This document shows positions 8,271-18,694 of a stretch of 64,000 nt of DNA, piece by piece. Numbering within the stretch: position 1 is the first letter of the stretch; every line of letters begins with the position of its first letter. Where the stretch lies: assembly GCA_037157565.1 (NCBI GenBank), contig JAZHRO010000024.1, positions 211,295,501 to 211,359,500 of the forward strand. The letters are read 5' to 3'. The stretch comes from Thalassia testudinum. Lineage: Eukaryota; Streptophyta; Magnoliopsida; Alismatales; Hydrocharitaceae. The translations under genes were made by a program, and so were the position numbers. The notes beneath the pieces are model-generated. The model saw only the letters and a list, made by a program, of their open reading frames with translations. It had not been told where the DNA came from and searched no databases.

Positions 8271-11200
8271 ATGTACGGAAGGAGGTCCTTAAGACCACCC
8301 TTAAGACCTCCTTTAGAAATTCGCTCTCGTCAAGGCCAAGCCTCGACGCCCGCGTTTGTGCAGCAACACCCTCACATTATTCTCTCTTCTGATTCAGAAC
8401 CAAGTTCTTCTTCTTCCCCGATCATGGCTCAGCCAGTTGAGGAAGAATATAATCTGGAGCACCAGCTCCAGCGACTCAATGACCTCTTCCAAAACTTCGT
8501 GCACCCACCACAGCGTCCTATGATGCGGGACCACTACAATCCTGCTGCGGTGGCCATTGAGCCTCGAGTCAGAATCCCGACTGGAGGACCTGATTCCGAA
8601 TTAAAGCCCAACATGATTCATGCTATACCTAAATTCCATGGGCTTAATTCTGAAGATCCCTTCCAGCACATCAAACAGCTAAAGCATCTGGCCCACACTT
8701 TTGGATCAGATGCGCAAAATCGGGATATTCTTCTCATGAAGATGTTCTCCTTTTCTCTTATGGACAAGGCCGCCCATTGGTATCAAACTCAGACCCGGCC
8801 GATCAACACTTGGGAAGAACTTCAATCCGAGTTTTTGAAAAAGTTTTTTCCCGTTGGTCGGACCAACGCCTTGCGCCATCAGATTACACACTTCACTCAA
8901 CAATCAGGAGAACCTCTGCATGAGGCATGGGATCGTTTTCAGGATCTCATGAGAAAGTGCCCCCATCACGGAGTTCCTAAATGGGAACAAGTCCAATCTT
9001 TTTACCAGGGACTCCGTGAGGACATTCGCCTTTTCGTCAATGCAACTTGCGGAGGAAACATCATGGGTCAACATGAAGACACCGTATGGGAGATTCTCGA
9101 AAACATGTGCGAGAACTCCATCAACAATGACTCCATGGGATTATTCGACAGGACGAATACCCGCGCAGTGACGAATCTTAAGGGAGCACATGAGGCGCAG
9201 GGCCTGTCCGCATCAGTCGACCTGGAATTAATGGCCAGTCGATTGGACAAGGTCTCAATCATTGAGAAGAAGGTGGATGAGCTGACTCAGCACTTGCAGC
9301 GAGCCACCTCCGTGCGTAACTCCTTTGCACAACCTCCTTCCACACAGGAGACTGTGCAAAACATCCTTCACCGATCCTCCCCTAGGATGGATCCATATCC
9401 ATCCCCATCTGATTCTCGGATCGGAGGATCATCCGATCCTTTCTACACCAGCCCGGGGAACTCCATTCCCCCTTTCCCTGATTCTCAAGAGGTTCCTCAG
9501 ACTTGCGAGGACCTCAACGCCATCCAGAACGACCCATTCTCCAACACTTACAACCCTGGATGGCGAAACCATCCCAATTTTCAGTGGGCGGGAAATTCCC
9601 AAACCCAAAGACCACCTTTTCAGTCCCGCCCACAGCCCTCTCGTCATTACCAGCCGCCTCAGCCTCGGCCCAACCCTACTTATCCATCAGGGCCAAATCA
9701 GGATCAAATGTCCCTAATCCTTCAGACTCTGGCTGACATTCAAAGAACGAATGCGGCTATTCAAAAACAGCACAAGGACGAACTTACAGAGGTTAAAACT
9801 CAACTGGCCCAGTTGGCAAATTCTCGCCAGCCAGGCACACTCCCTTCCCAACCTCTTCCTAACCCGAATAACGTGCCAACCCAGAAGCACGTTATGAATC
9901 CAAATTTAGGCCACGCACAATGGATTTATCAGGCCCCTACTGCTCCATCTCCAGACGAGATGGAAGCTTCAACTTCTTATGCGGGATTTCAGCAGCAGCC
10001 ACCCCTCTTACCAAACCCAAACCAAAATCAGGCCGGATTAAATTCTGTAACAACACGTAGTGGTAAAACAACTCAAGACCCGCATTATACAAACCACTCC
10101 AAGCCTGATAACCATGACCCTAGGATAGTTATCCAAGATACCACTGTCCCGGATCCACAACCTGGACCTATCCTAGAAGAACCAACCAAGATCCCGTTTC
10201 CCGAGGCCTTGACCAAGGGAAAGAAGACCACCAAACCCGTGGCCCCTGAGGAGGACCTGGTCAAGCTCTTTGAGCAGGTCCACATAAACATCCCCTTGAT
10301 GGATGCAATCCGCCACGTACCAGCTTACACACGATTTCTAAAGAATATATGTACACCCCAGCGTAAGCCGCGAACCAAGGGAGGGAGCCCAATTGTTCTG
10401 TCAGAGCAAGCCAGCTCTGTAATCCTCAGTAGACTCCCACCCAAGGCAAAAGATCCTGGTACTCCCCTGATTTCCTGCAAGATAGGTGGTACCCAATTTG
10501 ATAGAGCATTGTTAGACTTGGGTGCATCCATAAACCTGATACCCACATCCTTACTTGACCATCTAGAAGAATCTGAGCTAAAACCAACCGAGGTGACATT
10601 ACAATTAGCAGATCGATCTATAAAGTCACCAAAAGGGATTCTCGAGGATGTTATCGTAAGAGTGCGGGATTTCTATTTCCCAGTGGACTTTATAGTCCTA
10701 GATATGGACGCACCTGAGAACCCTAGGGATACACCAATCATTCTAGGGAGACCTTTCTTGGCTACTGCTAGAGCCAACATCAGCTGTGAGGAGGGCCAAA
10801 TAGAGCTTAAGTTTGGAGATCAAACACTGAAAATTGATATATTTAAGGCCCAACAAGGAATTAATTGCGGCGTCATCGAACAAATTTGTGACATCAGGAC
10901 TTTGGTTGATGAATCACACTTCCAGAATGACTCGATTATGCCTCATCAACCACAGAAGGATCTTGACCCGCAAACAGAGGAGTCGAATCTAGATATGAAT
11001 AACCCAGTAACTCCCACCCTTGAACCTCACATCTATACTGAACCACCCGCTGCTGCTGATAACCCCATCCTCGAACTGAAACCCCTTCCTGCTCACTTGA
11101 AATACATCTTTTTGGGTTCTAATCAGACCCTTCCTGTGATTATCAATTCCAACCTCAGTCCTGAACAGGAATCCCGTCTGATTGTCGTCCTCCAGCAACA

Positions 11201-13445
11201 TCGCAGAGCCATCGGGTGGACTCTCGATGATTTGACTGGAATAAGTCCCTCTTATTGTACTCATCATATCTATTCAGAAGAGGGCACACGACCTTCTCGT
11301 GAAATGCAGAGACGCTTAAACCCCAATCTGCAGGAGGTCGTGAAAAAGGAGATCATCAAGTGGTTAGATGCCGGAATCATCTACCCGATCTCCGATAGTC
11401 GTTGGGTGAGCCCAATTCAGGTCGTGCCCAAGAAGGCAGGACTCACCACTATAACGACTGAGATCGGAGAAATCATTCCTACCCGATTAGCCAACTCGTG
11501 GAGAGTCTGTATAGATTACCGCCGACTCAATTCCTCCACAAAGAAGGATCATTTCCCACTACCCTTCATTGATCAAATTCTCAAAAAACTTGCGGGAAAT
11601 AGGTTCTTCTGCTTTCTTGACGGGTACTCCGGTTATAACCAGGTGGCAATCCATCCTGAGGACCAAGAAAAGACCACGTTCACCTGCCCCTTCGGAACAT
11701 ACGCTTTCCGAAGGATGCCTTTCGGTCTTTGCAATGCACCCGCTACTTTTCAGCGATGCATGCTTGCCATATTCTCAGATATGGTAGGTGATTATCTGGA
11801 AGTCTTCATGGATGACTTTTCAATTTTCGGAGCATCATTCGACGATTGCCTCCAACACTTGGTCCAGATACTCAGGCGGTGCATCGATGTGAATTTGGTT
11901 CTTTCCTGGGAAAAGAGCCATTTCATGGTGCCTGAGGGAATTGTCCTGGGACACTCAATTTTGGAAAAAGGTATCCAAGTGGATCGAGCTAAGGTTGATC
12001 TGATTTCTCACCTTCCTATGCCTAGCTCGATCAGGGACATCCGTTCCTTTTTAGGGCATGTCGGTTTTTATCGTCGATTTATCCCTGATTTTTCAAAAAT
12101 CGCGCGCCCCCTGACCACTCTTCTCTCCAAGGATGTTCCTTTCGAAATTTCCAAGGAATGCACTCAAGCATTTGAAATCCTGCGTGACCGAGTCACCCAA
12201 GCCCCGATCCTACAGTCCCTTGATTGGTCTCAACCCTTTGAGATCATGTGCGATGCATCCGACTTCGCTGTAGGAGCGATTTTGGGGCAGAAAATTGACG
12301 GGAAACCTGTGGTCATTTACTACGCCAGCAAAACACTCGATAAGGCTCAGCGTAACTATACGGTTACTGAGAAAGAGCTGCTAGCTGTAGTATTTGCCCT
12401 AGAAAAATTCAAATCGTACCTTCTGGGTTCCCGTGTCATCATATACTCGGATCACACAGCTGTGAGGCATCTCCTTGCAAAGAAGGACGCGAAACCTCGA
12501 TTAATCCGATGGATCTTGCTGTTGCAAGAATTTGACCTTGAGATTCGCGACAAAGCGGGAAAGCAAGATGTGGTATCTGATCACTTGTCCCATCTTCCTT
12601 CTGAAATAATTGACCCTTCCGGACCCATCACTGAGCATTTTCCCGATGAGCACCTGCTGACTATTGGTACTAGCCTTCCATGGTTTGCTAATGTAGTAAA
12701 TTACTTGGCATCTCATCAGATCCCGTCCGATTGGCCAAAGGCCAAGAAGGACAAATTACGCTCCGATGCCAAGTATTACATTTGGGAAGACCCGTACCTC
12801 TTCCGCATAGGTGCCGATCAGATCATTCGGAGATGTGTCCCGGAAGAGGAATTCAACAATATCCTCTCTTTCTGCCATGACCAGGCATGCGGTGGCCATT
12901 TCGCTGGGCATAAAACCGCATCAAAAGTCCTCCAGTGCGGCTTTTACTGGCCCACACTGTTCAAAGACGCATACAATCACTGCAAGGCATGCAGTCGTTG
13001 CCAGACTTTGGGCAACATGAGCCATCGCAACATGATGCCTATGCAACCGATTCTAGTATGCGAAATCTTTGATGTTTGGGGGATTGATTTTATGGGCCCC
13101 TTTCCTGTTTCGGATGGTTTCGAATACATTCTGTTGGCTGTGGACTACGTGTCCAAATGGATCGAAGCCATACCGACCCGAACCTGTGATCACAAAATCG
13201 TTCTCAAATTCATTCATCAAAACATTTTCTCAAGGTTCGGGATTCCTCGTGCAATAATCTCTGATGGGGGGACCCATTTCACAAATGCTCAGTTTAGGTC
13301 ACTGATGACCAAATACGGGGTGTCTCACCGAATCTCTACTCCTTACCACCCCCAAACTAATGGTCTAGCTGAGCTGTCTAATCGGGAGATCAAGAAAATC
13401 CTGCAAGTCACTGTTCGACCTGACAGGAAGGACTGGTCGTCCTGA
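8271..13445 (+). CDS. Gag-PR-RT-RNaseH-INT polyprotein of element A (interrupted near the end)
   Basis: One frame of 1724 codons gives the capsid and all enzymes of a Ty3/gypsy element. Approximate order: Gag 52-480 (capsid core 115-280, YNPGWRNHPNF near 430); protease with DLGAS at 749-753; reverse transcriptase about 1010-1240 with FMDDFS at 1179-1184; RNase H about 1320-1450 starting at CDASDF (D1328); integrase with an HHCC-type zinc site near 1535-1580 and catalytic D1606, D1665, E1701 (35 residues between the last two). DLGAS and FMDDFS in place of D(T/S)GAS and YxDD are typical of the Athila lineage. Gag has no CCHC zinc knuckle, unlike element C. ATG 8271 is the first start; ATG 8424 (MAQPVEE) is a good alternative because it lines up with the start region in C. 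A TGA at 13443-13445 stops the frame 23 codons after the integrase glutamate; it looks like a CGA codon changed by a C-to-T transition. The frame continues at 13446. Confidence 0.95.
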   Translation: MYGRRSLRPPLRPPLEIRSRQGQASTPAFVQQHPHIILSSDSEPSSSSSPIMAQPVEEEYNLEHQLQRLNDLFQNFVHPPQRPMMRDHYNPAAVAIEPRVRIPTGGPDSELKPNMIHAIPKFHGLNSEDPFQHIKQLKHLAHTFGSDAQNRDILLMKMFSFSLMDKAAHWYQTQTRPINTWEELQSEFLKKFFPVGRTNALRHQITHFTQQSGEPLHEAWDRFQDLMRKCPHHGVPKWEQVQSFYQGLREDIRLFVNATCGGNIMGQHEDTVWEILENMCENSINNDSMGLFDRTNTRAVTNLKGAHEAQGLSASVDLELMASRLDKVSIIEKKVDELTQHLQRATSVRNSFAQPPSTQETVQNILHRSSPRMDPYPSPSDSRIGGSSDPFYTSPGNSIPPFPDSQEVPQTCEDLNAIQNDPFSNTYNPGWRNHPNFQWAGNSQTQRPPFQSRPQPSRHYQPPQPRPNPTYPSGPNQDQMSLILQTLADIQRTNAAIQKQHKDELTEVKTQLAQLANSRQPGTLPSQPLPNPNNVPTQKHVMNPNLGHAQWIYQAPTAPSPDEMEASTSYAGFQQQPPLLPNPNQNQAGLNSVTTRSGKTTQDPHYTNHSKPDNHDPRIVIQDTTVPDPQPGPILEEPTKIPFPEALTKGKKTTKPVAPEEDLVKLFEQVHINIPLMDAIRHVPAYTRFLKNICTPQRKPRTKGGSPIVLSEQASSVILSRLPPKAKDPGTPLISCKIGGTQFDRALLDLGASINLIPTSLLDHLEESELKPTEVTLQLADRSIKSPKGILEDVIVRVRDFYFPVDFIVLDMDAPENPRDTPIILGRPFLATARANISCEEGQIELKFGDQTLKIDIFKAQQGINCGVIEQICDIRTLVDESHFQNDSIMPHQPQKDLDPQTEESNLDMNNPVTPTLEPHIYTEPPAAADNPILELKPLPAHLKYIFLGSNQTLPVIINSNLSPEQESRLIVVLQQHRRAIGWTLDDLTGISPSYCTHHIYSEEGTRPSREMQRRLNPNLQEVVKKEIIKWLDAGIIYPISDSRWVSPIQVVPKKAGLTTITTEIGEIIPTRLANSWRVCIDYRRLNSSTKKDHFPLPFIDQILKKLAGNRFFCFLDGYSGYNQVAIHPEDQEKTTFTCPFGTYAFRRMPFGLCNAPATFQRCMLAIFSDMVGDYLEVFMDDFSIFGASFDDCLQHLVQILRRCIDVNLVLSWEKSHFMVPEGIVLGHSILEKGIQVDRAKVDLISHLPMPSSIRDIRSFLGHVGFYRRFIPDFSKIARPLTTLLSKDVPFEISKECTQAFEILRDRVTQAPILQSLDWSQPFEIMCDASDFAVGAILGQKIDGKPVVIYYASKTLDKAQRNYTVTEKELLAVVFALEKFKSYLLGSRVIIYSDHTAVRHLLAKKDAKPRLIRWILLLQEFDLEIRDKAGKQDVVSDHLSHLPSEIIDPSGPITEHFPDEHLLTIGTSLPWFANVVNYLASHQIPSDWPKAKKDKLRSDAKYYIWEDPYLFRIGADQIIRRCVPEEEFNNILSFCHDQACGGHFAGHKTASKVLQCGFYWPTLFKDAYNHCKACSRCQTLGNMSHRNMMPMQPILVCEIFDVWGIDFMGPFPVSDGFEYILLAVDYVSKWIEAIPTRTCDHKIVLKFIHQNIFSRFGIPRAIISDGGTHFTNAQFRSLMTKYGVSHRISTPYHPQTNGLAELSNREIKKILQVTVRPDRKDWSS

Positions 13446-13970
13446 CTTCCGGAAGCATTGTGGGCCTATAGGACCGCCCACAAGACCCAATTGGGCATGT
13501 CTCCCTTTAGACTGGTGTACGGAAAGGCATGCCACCTTCCCGTAGAACTGGAGCATAAAGCCTATTGGGCAGTACGGAACTGTAATCTAGATCTTTCCAA
13601 GGCTGGGACCCACAGAAAACTCCAAATCAGCGAGATCGATGAATTACGCGTAGACGCGTACGAGAACTCGCAAATCTACAAGGAGCGGGTTAAAGCCTTC
13701 CACGACAAACACATCTCGAGAAAGATCTTTCATCCTGGTCAGAAGGTCCTACTCTTTGATGCCCGACTAAAACTCTTCCCAGGAAAACTGAGATCCAAGT
13801 GGGTCGGACCATATTTGGTCCGATAGGTTTTTGGAAATGGAGCAATCGAAATCAGTCCACTCAGCCACGATTCTGAACCTTTCATCGTGAACGGTCAGAG
13901 ACTCAAGCCGTTCATTGATGTAACTTCTACTAATTTGGCTGAAGCATCTTATATCCTCCATTCCCCTTGA
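13446..13970 (+). pseudogene. C-terminal part of the A integrase, cut off by two stops
   Basis: This is the same frame as the polyprotein. It carries the conserved C-terminal part of Athila integrases ([36 protein letters not shown], and the [10 protein letters not shown] beta-barrel-like part near 13790). It is separated from the main frame by TGA 13443-13445 and broken again by TAG 13824-13826. The natural end is TGA 13968-13970, in agreement with the end of the C pol. Only two point changes separate this from an open frame, which fits the low LTR divergence. Translation of this part now would need stop-codon readthrough. Confidence 0.85.
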
Positions 13971-14242
13971 GCTTATTGCGCCCAGCCGATGGCGTAAAAC
14001 TCAGCGCTTAACGGGAGGCAACCCGTCATTTTCCTAAAAATCCAAAACTTTTTCTGACACCTTTTTGCACTTAAGGTTCACCCTTGTAGACAGCCGACCC
14101 CACCTCAGATGATTGCATCTGGGATTAGAAATCGTCCGCAAAAATTCAACCCGACCCATTCACGCATCCAAATTTCTGTCTTAAGGAATGAACTAAGCTA
14201 AATAAAAACCCCCTAGGTTACAATGAGGACATTGCAAATCTT

Positions 14243-14257
14243 AGGCATGGGGGGGTA
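14243..14257 (+). other. Upstream PPT-like motif of element A
   Basis: AGGCATGGGGGGGTA, about 1.28 kb before the PPT at the 3' LTR and almost identical to it. The same pair is present in B, C and F. Confidence 0.7.
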
Positions 14258-14947
14258 TGTAAGTGCAAAACTTGTAAGAAAAGGTTTCAAACAAAAAATT
14301 CACATATGCCAAAAACACCATAAAAATTAAAAAATTTTCGAAAAAGAATAAGAGGAAAAGAGGAGAAGGAAATTTTGTGAAGAAAAAAAAAAAAAAGAAA
14401 CAAAAGGAAAAAAAGGAGCACAAAATATAAGAAAAAAGTGATAGTCATTAGTAAGGAACTAAGGAATTAACCTAAGTTCTAGACCTCATTCAAGAAAATA
14501 ACTGAAAAGTGCACAATGAGATTAGTAAGAACGCAAACCTTAGGCATTCTTGGATAGACTCTTAGTACCCATTAAGATCTGAACATTCCTCAAGAGGTTG
14601 AGGAAAATGAAAAGCTGAAGTATTAGGTCTAAGGCTTAGGGAGTATTTGGCCTCGTTAACTAATTTCTGGTTTATGGGACTCAGTAACCTAAGCACCCTA
14701 ACCTCACACATAGCCTGGTTCAGTAAGCGTAAAAATCAGAATCACGCAGAAGCGTCGCAAAATTCTGAAAAGAACACCTAGAATAGGAGCGGCCGATCAA
14801 CACAAGTTGATTTGGACGAGTTCCCAGTGCGGAGAGACGGGAAATCCCCTCGAAGATGCGTAACAAAATATCATCTCCTCGGTGCTTGTCTCTTAGGATA
14901 TTTACATATCCTACTGGGGGCATGTAAGCACTCTGCTGGTTCAGATT

Positions 14948-15093
14948 CCATGGATGGCATTATCTCGAAGTGTCAATTGCCAGGGTCTGAATTCAGCCAT
15001 GGAACACCACGGATGGGATTATCTCGAAATCTCAATAGCCAGGGTTCCGGGGGTTGCCATGGGCGGTGCTATCTAAAAGCATCGATCGCCAGG
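14948..15093 (+). repeat. Three tandem stem-loops in the A 3' module
   Basis: Units at 14948-14985, 14997-15044 and 15058-15093 each run from CCATGG to GCCAGG and carry ATCTCGA or ATCTAAA as the loop between short complementary arms. The third has arms CGGTGCT and AGCATCG. The corresponding B units have different but still complementary arms. Confidence 0.75.
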
Positions 15094-15527
15094 AACCCTT
15101 GAGGATTGATGATGGGAGCAAGGAATCTGATATAGACCGTGTTGAAAAGCCAATCCTAGGCTAGAACTAAAAAAAAAAAAAAGAGAGAGAAAACTCTCCA
15201 AACAAAATAACTTTCTATCTCTCTCTTACAAAACGCACTGCGAACTGAGCCAGGGCTAAAATCATTTCAAGCACGGGTGCTTTAACCACAAAGTCCAATA
15301 AACCTTAGGTTAGTTCTTGTGGGCCTTAAAAACCTTTGCTATGGACTGAGGCTAAGGCTAGACAGATTTGGATCTTGATTGGTACTAGAGTACCTTTTAG
15401 GCCTATGGTCAGCATTCTAACCTAATCTGAGCTCAAATGAAAAAGCACTTATCTAAAGCTATTAAGAACTTCATGGTCTAGAACAAGGGTTGAAACCTTA
15501 AGTTTTTGCTAAGGGACTAGCAAAAGC

Positions 15528-15541
15528 TAGGCATGGGGGTA
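15528..15541 (+). other. Polypurine tract of element A
   Basis: AGGCATGGGGGTA directly before the TG of the 3' LTR, the standard site for plus-strand priming. Confidence 0.9.
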
Positions 15542-18365
15542 TGATGAGAACCTCATCATGAGCCATAACTAGCTCATTTTGACCTAATACAAAGGATAAA
15601 AGCTCCTATATAACTCAAGGAAAGGCTTAACTCAGAGAATTCTGAGTTTAAGGAGAAAATAAGTCATAAGGGGTAAAAATGCAATTTTACCAGTATAATC
15701 TGCATACAGGGTAATTCAGGGTCCAAACATAGGTCAAAGCAACCTAATAAGAATAAAAGCGGGATAAGATGATCTGGCAAGGGCTACAGCAATTCCAAGG
15801 AACTAAATGATAATCTGTAACCCTAAAACAAACCCACTTCAATTCACGAGGTTCAAGGCAAAGCAAAAATGGAATAAACCCTCTAAAATTCATAGAAAAA
15901 TAATCTCTAGGGTTTAGAACCTTCAATTTGACCTTAGGAACCCATCTTGACCTACATTGAGAACCATACCCAATTAATAACTTAATTTGGGTTTTTGCAT
16001 AAATTGACCAGTCAAACAAGGTTTAATCTAGAAATAAAATTCACCATCAGATTCCTTAGGTCCTAATTAGTCATGTATAAAAACTTGAGCCTAAGAAGAA
16101 ACCTTCTTGACCAACTTTACACTTTGGTCCTCATATATTTACTTTTTGGCACTCAACTTTTGAACCCTCGCATTTTGGCCCCTAACTCTCCTTCGTTCTT
16201 TGCGTTCAGGTCCTCCCTGCAAAACCTGCCAGCACCATGCTCCGGCGACCTTGCGCGGAGCATGGAGCCGCGCAGGGTGAGGGGGAGGGTCTGGCAAGTA
16301 AACCGGGGGTGCCCTGCATCATCAACCGTCGCAGGGACACCCCCCTGGTCGCTGTAACCCACCATACCAGCCGTGCGAATGCACGGACGGTATGGGTTTC
16401 CATCTCCGGCGTCCTCCGGCGAGGGGGACACGTCGTCTCCCTCCGCCTTCCTCTCTGATTCGGTCCCTATAAATACCCCCGTCGCTCCACCGTTCTTCCC
16501 AGCTCGGTCCTGACGGAGAAAGACCCCCACTTCCTCTCTTCCCACTCCGACAGGAAGCCCTCCAGCTCCGGCGGCCTCCCCTCTTCCTCCTCGTCGCTCT
16601 GCCGCACTACCAGCTGCAGGGTTGCTCTCCCTCGCTCTTCCCGCGCCACGCCGCACCCAGCTGGCGCCTCTCCGGCCCTCTGCTCGCCGCCGCCCCTTCC
16701 CCCGGGCATCTTCTTCTCCGGCAACAGTCGATACGACTGTCGCTCGCTCCGGCCCCTCCTCGTCCTGCTAAGTAGGTAGAACTCCTCCTCTTCCTCCCCT
16801 CTTCCTTTTCCTCACTTTAAACATCTACTGTCGCCCTCGATTCCGACCAATCACCCTCACCTTCTCCGCCTCCGGCCATCCTCCGGCGAACCGCTCCCAT
16901 CACTCCAGCATCCCACACGGCTCGCCGACCTGCACATAATCTCCGCCTCCTCACCCTGATCCATTTCCGCCCCTCCACTTCCCCCAAATCACCCTCTGCA
17001 ACTCCACCGAACAAACCCATCTCCCGACCCACAGTCCGACCTAGGGCAGCCCTTAGGCTCCGCCCCGCCGCCTGCACACCCCCCGACCACCTTCGCCGTG
17101 CCACGGCGAAGGTCCTCCGCATCTCTGATTGGGTCGAGAGGCCGTTTTTCTGTGGGCAGGTACCTGCGCTCGTCACCGCCATTGTTGAAGCGAAGCAGCT
17201 TCTTCACCTGCTGCCCCAGGTGCGCCACGCCCAGGTTACGCTCCCAGACAGCGCGAGGCGCCTTCGCGAAGTACCAGGCTGCAGTCGAGTCGAAGCTCTC
17301 GCGCGAAGCCCCCGCACTTCGCCTCGACGGCCGCTGCTTCCTCCGCGCAGGCACCGAAATTGGGGTGGGACATTTAGTCCCACCTCGTAACCTTTCAAAG
17401 GAGAGCGCCCGCATAAAGGCAAAAAGTGCCTTATGCTCGTTGCCTCCTGAGCACGGGGTGAGGTCCCTCTCACTCACTCGCTCTCTCGACCCGGTCTCGT
17501 CCGCGACCACACCCCGCGGACCTGGCTCGACCCGACTTAGACTGACCTGCACTCCTCGCCCACCACGCACGCCGGTGGGCCTGGACCCGGGCGTGACCCG
17601 TACCCGGCTACCCGGCAGCTCTGGGAGAGCTATCCTATGAGCGGATTCTGTGAGAGAGAGACGCGGGGGAGGGTAGAGATAGGTTTTGCCCCTCTCTGAT
17701 CAAGCTGTGTAAGTGTGCAGGCACAGGTGAAGAAGAATCGTGGAAGAAGACGAAGGCTGAAGAAGGAGGATCACCGAGCGGCACTGTAGCAGCTGCGGTT
17801 TAAGTCGTCTGATTGGAAAATCAGACGACGTCCTGAAGGCAAAGAAGGAGAAGGAAGGCGAGGCAGAGGAGAACACAGAGAGACAAGCAGAAAGAGCTGA
17901 AAGAAGAAGGAGAATGCAGAGAGGCCAAGACAAGAACTGAAAGAAGAAGAGCACGAGAAGAAGAAGGTCTGAAGAAAGGAAAAGAAGAAAGGAAAAGAAG
18001 AAAGAAAGAAGAAGAAGAAGAACAGGACCGCAAGGGAGAAGAAAAAGAAAGAGACGAGCAGAAACAAGAACTGAAAGAAGAAGAAAAGCATCACTACTGC
18101 TGCAGATAAAGCAGAAGAGCCAAGCAGAAGAAGATAGGCAAAGAGAAAAGAAGAGAAGAAGAAAGAAGCCAACAAATTCTCTCTCTCTCTCTCTCTCTTT
18201 ATTTTTTTGTACAAGAAACTTGTATCTCTAGAATACAACTTGCTCCCTGAGTTCGACCTCGGGAACTCTTTTATTTCCGAGTAACAAATTGTATTAAACT
18301 GGTAATCACCTCTCTATACTATACTACGACGAAATAATAAAACTATAGAGGAAGGTAGCCCACCA
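15542..18365 (+). repeat. Element A 3' LTR (2824 bp)
   Basis: A near-identical copy of 4503-7325. It contains TATAAATA at 16468-16475 and the USE/CATAAAG pair at 17377-17418, unchanged. It ends CCCACCA, followed by the duplication CATTA. Confidence 0.97.
17377..17418 (+). promoter_or_regulatory. snRNA-type USE plus TATA-like box, A 3' LTR copy
   Basis: GTCCCACCTCG and CATAAAG, 24 nt apart, identical to the 5' LTR copy. In this position it would read out of the element towards C sequence. Confidence 0.5.
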
Positions 18366-18370
18366 CATTA

Positions 18371-18673
18371 CAAGTTATTTCATGAAAGGAAAATTATATC
18401 CATATCCCTGCATTTCTAAATAATTACATGTTCCTTCTTTTCACCTTGTTTCGCATCAAATTTGAACACGAATTGTGCACGTGATTGAATAAGTACAAAA
18501 GAAAAAAAATACTTTGTGAACTTATTAATCTGTTCCTCCCTGTGGATACAATATCCTTTATTGTGGTTTAAATTCATATCTATGTTAATCCTTTGATTGA
18601 GAGATTTCCACCACATTAATTATTACGACATATCCTTTATTGCTATCACAAATAAGCGAAACTCTCTCCGTCA
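18371..18673 (+). repeat. Element C 5' LTR, piece 2
   Basis: This resumes the C LTR after A and its target duplication. It ends CTCTCTCCGTCA and matches 32412-32597 plus 44619-44741 of the 3' LTR, including TTCCTCCCTGTGGATAC near its end. Confidence 0.9.
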
Positions 18674-18676
18674 AAT

Positions 18677-18694
18677 TGGCACCATTGCCAGGGA
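18677..18694 (+). other. Primer binding site of element C
   Basis: TGGCACCATTGCCAGGGA starts three bases after the LTR. It is the tRNA-Asp-type site with three changes. Confidence 0.85.

Larger units (their letters stand above)
13971..15541 (+). other. 3' non-coding module of element A
   Basis: No gene is seen. It holds a small hairpin ACGGG-AGGCAA-CCCGT (14014-14029, also in B near 37428), the motif CAATGAGGACATTG followed by the PPT-like AGGCATGGGGGGGTA (14221-14257), an A-rich stretch (14270-14440), and a block at 14805-15110 shared with B that ends in three stem-loops. The true PPT lies at the right end. Confidence 0.75.
4503..18365 (+). mobile_element. Element A: young, nearly complete Athila-type retrotransposon
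   Basis: A full-length Ty3/gypsy element of 13,863 bp. It has TG...CA LTRs of 2823 and 2824 bp and an exact 5-bp duplication CATTA at 4498-4502 and 18366-18370. The empty site survives in the other LTR of C, where ACATGCCATTACAAGTTATT runs through at 32396-32415. In order: 5' LTR, tRNA-Asp-type PBS, leader, one gag-pol frame, about 1.6 kb of 3' non-coding sequence with a doubled polypurine-tract motif, PPT, 3' LTR. LTR divergence is about 0.6 percent by my count, mostly transitions. This makes it the youngest element in the window for which the count can be made. Confidence 0.97.
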
